Below, piece after piece: positions 60,093-64,000 of a stretch of DNA of 64,000 nt; position 1 is the stretch's first letter; each line of letters starts with the position of its first letter. Both the position numbers and the translations under genes were made by a program. This stretch comes from Streptomyces canus 299MFChir4.1 (GTDB taxonomy: Bacteria > Actinomycetota > Actinomycetes > Streptomycetales > Streptomycetaceae). The stretch covers positions 62,001 through 126,000 of the forward strand of contig NZ_KB911595.1 in assembly GCF_000383615.1 (NCBI RefSeq), read 5' to 3'. The notes under the pieces are model-generated. The model worked only from the letters and a program-made list of their open reading frames with translations. It was not told the origin of the DNA and searched no databases.

Positions 60093-60131
60093 GAGCACGG
60101 GGGAAGTCTGGCACAGACCGCCCCCGTGCTC
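60093..60131 (-). terminator. Terminator of the beta-propeller operon
   Basis: An 11-bp stem (GAGCACGGGGG / CCCCCGTGCTC) whose 17-base loop contains an inner GTCTG / CAGAC pair. It lies 34 bases after the stop of the second propeller gene. Confidence 0.8.
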
Positions 60132-60164
60132 ACCCTCCGTCTCAGGATGCGAGCACTGTGCTGC

Positions 60165-61379
60165 TCATCGGAGGTGTCGTACGAACGCGTCGGGGCCGTC
60201 GTTGGTGTCGCCGGCCGGGATCAGCGTCGGGTCGGAGGACCGGAACAGGATCCGGCGGGCGCCGTCGGCGATCCGGCCCGGCAGGACGTCGGCGGTCGCG
60301 GTGCCGCCCGTGGTGTCGGGGGTGACGAGGGTGGTGGTGCCCTTCTTCAGGTCCCGCAGGTAGACGGGGTACTCCTTGCCGTACCGGCTGCCGGGCTCGG
60401 CCACCTCCGACGTGAAGGTGAGGTAGCGGCTGTCGGCGCTGATCGCCGCGCCCCGGGTGTAGACCTCGCCGGGGCCGCCCTGGGTGCCGTGGATGCGCTG
60501 GTTGGTGGCGGTGCGCAGGGTGTGCACGAACACGTTCCAGCTCGCGTCGGTGTCGCCGGGGACCAGGTGGGTGCCCCGGGACTCGAAGACGACCGTACGG
60601 CCGTCGCCGCTGACGGACGGGTTCAGCGACTCCCTCTCGGTCCCCGAGCCGTCGTAGGAGCGGTCGATCTGGGTGTGCTCGCCGGTGCCGCGGTCGTACA
60701 TCCAGACGTCGCCCCAGTCGTCGCCGCGCGGGCCGTTGGCGTAGGTGTACTGGTACACGATCCGGCGCCCGTCGTCGCTGACCGTCGGCTGGAAGGCGTT
60801 GCGCGGCTCCCACGTCGGCCTGGGGTGGCTGATCCGCTCGGTCGTGCCCTTGGTGCGGTCGCGCAGGAAGACCACGCTGGTGTGCTCGGCGGTGTCCTGG
60901 AGGGTGTAGACGGCGTAGCGGCCGTCGGGGCTGATGGAGATCTCGGCGGGCTGCCCGGTGAAGCCCTCGGGGACCTCGATGCCGAACCCGACCCGCTTGC
61001 CCGTGGCGATGTCGTGGATCCACACCTCCGCGGACTCCGGGCCGTACTCGGCGTAGACGTAGCGGCCGTCGTTCAGGACCGCCACCAGGTCCCCGAAGCC
61101 CGCGAAGCGGAGCTTGCCGGTGTGCGGGTCGCGCAGGTACATCCCGCCGTGCCGGACGTTCGGGTCCAGGTCCTCGGCGTCCGACGTCAGGGCGATGTGA
61201 CGGCCGTTGCGGCTGATGACCGCGGTGTGCGTGACGCCGTTGCCCGCCTTTCCCTCCGGGGTGACGCTGACCGGCTCGGTGTACGGGGCCTTGGGCGCGG
61301 CGCTCGCCGCGGGGCCCGTGAGTGCCGCGGTGGCGAGGGCCGCCAGGAGCGCGGCCGCGAGACGTTTTGTGCTGTGCAT
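60165..61379 (-). CDS. Secreted TolB-like beta-propeller protein
   Basis: 404 residues with a signal peptide (1-about 28, KRLAAALLAALATAALTGPAASA) and about six to seven PD40/TolB-type repeats (for example ISISPDGRYAVYT, PTVSDDGRRIVYQ, PSVSGDGRTVVFE, AAISADSRYLTFT). Ends LIPAGDTNDGPDAFVRHLR. Function unknown; such secreted propellers are thought to bind proteins or sugars. The ATG at 61379 has GGGGGATC upstream. A second ATG at 61409 overlaps the preceding gene (ATGA). Confidence 0.85.
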   Translation of the reverse strand: MHSTKRLAAALLAALATAALTGPAASAAPKAPYTEPVSVTPEGKAGNGVTHTAVISRNGRHIALTSDAEDLDPNVRHGGMYLRDPHTGKLRFAGFGDLVAVLNDGRYVYAEYGPESAEVWIHDIATGKRVGFGIEVPEGFTGQPAEISISPDGRYAVYTLQDTAEHTSVVFLRDRTKGTTERISHPRPTWEPRNAFQPTVSDDGRRIVYQYTYANGPRGDDWGDVWMYDRGTGEHTQIDRSYDGSGTERESLNPSVSGDGRTVVFESRGTHLVPGDTDASWNVFVHTLRTATNQRIHGTQGGPGEVYTRGAAISADSRYLTFTSEVAEPGSRYGKEYPVYLRDLKKGTTTLVTPDTTGGTATADVLPGRIADGARRILFRSSDPTLIPAGDTNDGPDAFVRHLR

Positions 61380-61405
61380 GGTTGATCCCCCGTGATCGTT
61401 CGTTG

Positions 61406-63484
61406 TCATTGCACTGTCCGCAGGAACACGTCCGACACCCCGTTGGTGTCCCCCTCCACCAGATCGGGTGACGCCGATTCGAACGCGACGACCGTGCCGT
61501 CGGCGTTGACCGAGGGGTGCCCGGCCGGCAGGTCGTTGCGGCCGCCCCAGCGGTCGACGCTGACCAACTGACGTTTTCCTGTGGCGAGTTCGAGCGCGTA
61601 TACGGTCCGGCCCGAGGTGTACGCCACCCGGGTGCCGTCTCCCGACAGCGAGGGCTCGGTGCCTGCGACCCGGGTCGTGGTGCCGGTGTCGAGATCACGG
61701 ACGGCGGACGTGCGGCCCTGCTGGTAGGCGATCTTGCGGCCGTCCGCGCCGAGCGAGGGTGCCGTCGCGTGCGCCGCGGCCTTCTCCAGGGCGCCGGTGT
61801 CCAGGTCACGGACGTACACGGCACCGCCCTGCTCGAAGGCGACGTACCGGCCGGAGTAGTCGATCGACGGATGCCCCGCGGCCTCGCCGGTGGGCGCGCT
61901 GACCACGTCGGTGTCGCCGCCGTTGAACTTGAAGCGGTACACACGGGGTTGCGGATCCGGGTCGGTGCCGGTGGCGGGCAGGGTCGCCGCGTAGGTGAGC
62001 CACTGGCAGGTGGGGTTCACCACGGGTTGTCCCATCCAGGTGAAACGGACGCCCTGGTAGGAGCCCAGGCTGGTGAGCTTGCCGACAGCACGGTTGCGGA
62101 CGTGGACGCCCGGGCCGCCGTCGGCCAAGGGGGCCACATAGCCGACCATGCGGCCGCTGTAGCAGGGCGTGCCCTCGGACGAGGGTTTCTGGTTGTCCGA
62201 GTTGACCTTCGAGAACCAGCCGGGGGTGCTCACGAACACATCGCCCTCCGACGTGAAGGAGACCACCTTGTCCTCCCCCATCACCGGGTCGTGGGACGCG
62301 CCGGCGGGCCTGGCGATCCGCTCGGTGACGGACGGCATCGGCGCCGGGTTCCCGCGCAGTTCGCCGGAGAAGACGAACACGTCGTACTCCGCGTTGGTGT
62401 CGCCCGGCACCAGATGGGAGGCGGGCGAACTGAACGCCACCGCACGGCCCTTGGCGGTCAGCGCGTTGTCCATCACCTGGGCGTCCCTCGGGAGAGCGGC
62501 ACCGCGGGCCCTGGTCCGCAGGTCCCGCACCCGGGTGCCGTCCTCGCCGGCGACCACCGCGTACCGGCCGTCCGCCGTGACCGAGAGCGGCCGCCCCTCG
62601 GCCACTCGCCGCGACTGTCCAGTGCGCAGGTCATGGACGTACAGGCCGCTCTGGGCGTCGAGGAGGACCCGGCGGCCGTCCGCGGTGATGCGGACGAGGT
62701 AGGCGGCGCCGAGGCCCGCGTCGACCTGGGTGCGCTCGCCGGTCGTCCGGTCCTTGACGTAGACGTCGGCCGGGTCGTCCTCGCTGTCGGTGCGCAGACC
62801 GTACGCGACCAGGTTCCCGTCGCCGCTCACCGAGGCCCCGTTCTTCTGGCCCTCCTCGGCCGGCGAGATCAGTGCGTCGGTGCCGGTGGCCGTGTCGCGG
62901 ACGTACAGCAGTCGGGCGCTCCCGTCGCCGTCGCGGTTCCCGAGGGTGTACGCGACGTGCGTGCCGTCCGGGCTGATCGACTCCGCGCGGCCCAACTCGT
63001 TGGATCCGGGCGGGTCCTGGGGCCACAGCTTCTCCGCGCGGCCGGTGGCGCGGTCGTACAGGTGGGGAGCCAGGAAGCGGGTGCCCGCGGAGAAGGCGAT
63101 ACGCCTGCCGTCGGCGCTCGGCACCGGTGTGCCGTAGGTGTACCCGTCGCCGAGGTCGATCCTGGTGACCCCGCCCTCGGTCACGTCCTTCACCAGCAGG
63201 CACGGGGTGAAGTCCGCGCAGCCGAAGCTCGCCGCGGCGGACACGAACGCGACGGTGCGGCCGTCGGCACTGATCGCGGCGTCGTCCGACGATCCGTCGG
63301 CCTGGCTGCCGTCGGCGGCGGTGCTCACCCGCTGGGTACGCGACGCCTCCGGGCGGGACTGGGCCTGGGGCTTCGCCTGGGCCTGGGCGGTCGTGGCGGC
63401 CAGGGCCAGGACGACTGCCGCTCCCAGCAGGGCTCTTGAGGCGCGTAAGGCCCCGCTCGACGGACATGCGGCGGCTCTGGACAT
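61406..63484 (-). CDS. Secreted TolB-like beta-propeller protein, larger paralogue
   Basis: 692 residues: signal peptide (about 14-36, RALLGAAVVLALAATTAQA) and a dozen or more PD40/WD-like repeats (AAISADGRTVAFVS, PVPSADGRRIAFS, ESISPDGTHVAYT ...), ending LVEGDTNGVSDVFLRTVQ, similar to the end of the downstream protein. The pair probably arose by duplication and makes one operon. Function unknown. ATG at 63484. Confidence 0.85.
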   Translation of the reverse strand: MSRAAACPSSGALRASRALLGAAVVLALAATTAQAQAKPQAQSRPEASRTQRVSTAADGSQADGSSDDAAISADGRTVAFVSAAASFGCADFTPCLLVKDVTEGGVTRIDLGDGYTYGTPVPSADGRRIAFSAGTRFLAPHLYDRATGRAEKLWPQDPPGSNELGRAESISPDGTHVAYTLGNRDGDGSARLLYVRDTATGTDALISPAEEGQKNGASVSGDGNLVAYGLRTDSEDDPADVYVKDRTTGERTQVDAGLGAAYLVRITADGRRVLLDAQSGLYVHDLRTGQSRRVAEGRPLSVTADGRYAVVAGEDGTRVRDLRTRARGAALPRDAQVMDNALTAKGRAVAFSSPASHLVPGDTNAEYDVFVFSGELRGNPAPMPSVTERIARPAGASHDPVMGEDKVVSFTSEGDVFVSTPGWFSKVNSDNQKPSSEGTPCYSGRMVGYVAPLADGGPGVHVRNRAVGKLTSLGSYQGVRFTWMGQPVVNPTCQWLTYAATLPATGTDPDPQPRVYRFKFNGGDTDVVSAPTGEAAGHPSIDYSGRYVAFEQGGAVYVRDLDTGALEKAAAHATAPSLGADGRKIAYQQGRTSAVRDLDTGTTTRVAGTEPSLSGDGTRVAYTSGRTVYALELATGKRQLVSVDRWGGRNDLPAGHPSVNADGTVVAFESASPDLVEGDTNGVSDVFLRTVQ

Positions 63485-63607
63485 GTATCCCCCTGTGATC
63501 CCCGTTGACGCACTGCCCCCGGCCCCGCGCCGAGGGCTGCCATCGAGGCAAACGCACCACCGACCACAGGGTCAATCGGCCTTATTGCGTACAACCCGGG
63601 CGGGAGG

Positions 63608-64000
63608 TCACGCGTCCGCGAGGAGGCTCTCGTCGAGGAACTCCCTCACATGGCCGAGAATCATCGCCCGGTCCGTCCCCCGCAGCCCGATCGCCACGTG
63701 GATGGAGAACCCGTCGAGCAGGGCCCGCAGCCGGGTCGCGAAGCGGTCCGGGTCCACGGCCCGGAACTCCCCCCGCGAGACCCCCTGCGCGAGCAGGGCG
63801 ACCAGATCGCGGTGCCAGGCGCCCTCGATGGCGGCCTGCCGGTCACGCGCGTCTGCGTCGGCGTTCTGCGAGCGGTTCCAGACCTCCAGCCAGAGGGTCC
63901 AGTGCGGGTCGCGGTGCCCGTCCGGGACGTACAGGTCGACGTACGCGTCGAGCCCTTCGCGGGCGGTCGCCGGGCGGGTGAGCAGCCGGGAGCGCTCGGC
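63608..64000 (-). CDS. TetR-family regulator, C-terminal part (runs off the right edge)
   Basis: About 130 C-terminal residues: LLTRPATAREGLDAYVDLYV, DPHWTLWLEVWNRSQNAD, RDLVALLAQGVSRGEFRAVD, FATRLRALLDGFSIHVAIGL and a stop at 63608. This is the ligand-binding half of a BetI/TetR_C_6-type repressor. The helix-turn-helix lies outside the window. Target unknown; the secreted propeller operon is adjacent on the same strand. Confidence 0.85.
   Translation of the reverse strand, partial: AERSRLLTRPATAREGLDAYVDLYVPDGHRDPHWTLWLEVWNRSQNADADARDRQAAIEGAWHRDLVALLAQGVSRGEFRAVDPDRFATRLRALLDGFSIHVAIGLRGTDRAMILGHVREFLDESLLADA

Overview
The window is one contiguous piece of a Streptomyces chromosome. The evidence is very high GC with strong third-position GC bias, frequent GTG/TTG starts, a histone-like HU protein with a lysine-rich tail (HupS type), two conservon (cvn) operons, NdgR-type IclR control beside leuCD, and a conserved gene order (smc-acyP ... 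mutM-rnc-rpmF ... coaD-rsmD-recG ... rpmB-thiD-thiL ... ddl-gpsA-plsC ... hupS-leuDC-ndgR-tRNA-gltX-cvn-acc) that I recognise as Streptomyces core chromosome. No CRISPR array, IS element, prophage or rRNA operon is visible.

Layout. 1-11.9 kb holds chromosome and genome maintenance plus translation and cofactor genes, mostly on the minus strand: smc (partial), a small coiled-coil protein, acylphosphatase, a CAP-domain membrane protein, an HxlR regulator with a clear operator, mutM, rnc, rpmF, DUF177, a SepIVA/DivIVA-like coiled-coil protein, coaD, rsmD and recG. recG is interrupted in its Walker A motif by a 338-residue intein whose residues fit the class 3 (WCT) type. 12-18.6 kb has a translationally coupled HSP90-like plus TPR protein pair convergent with a FakA-like DAK2 protein. 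18.8-26.9 kb carries rpmB, thiD-thiL, a small Lrp/AsnC-domain protein, a DUF3515 lipoprotein, ddl-gpsA-plsC, cofC and hupS. 27-34.6 kb carries leuCD, divergent ndgR, four tRNA genes (Glu-Gln twice), a HAD hydrolase, a DUF4241 protein, gltX and an FAH-family enzyme.

34.7-46.2 kb is a signalling block: a small two-frame peptide locus, then two tandem conservons (cvnA-B-C-D twice), each a histidine-kinase-like membrane sensor, a roadblock/LC7 protein, a DUF742 protein and a small GTPase. 46.3-48.2 kb has accB-accE (acyl-CoA carboxylase beta and epsilon). From 48.3 kb the character changes to secreted and degradative functions with decay: a frameshifted family 8 polysaccharide lyase, YceI, relics of an MFS transporter and of a small protein, a trypsin-like protease, a Gly-rich membrane protein, a GH3 beta-glucosidase, a remnant DUF397/ATP-binding module, citramalate synthase (cimA) with a candidate attenuator, two secreted beta-propeller proteins, and the C-terminal part of a TetR regulator at the right edge.

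Functional links visible in the layout: leuCD, ndgR and cimA all serve branched-chain amino acid synthesis; gltX sits next to tRNA-Glu and tRNA-Gln, which non-discriminating GluRS enzymes charge in bacteria using the amidotransferase route; ddl-gpsA-plsC and accB-accE support envelope and fatty acid synthesis. The most notable object is the recG intein, followed by the ANPRRT peptide locus, the near-identical tandem conservon GTPases and the possible cimA attenuator.
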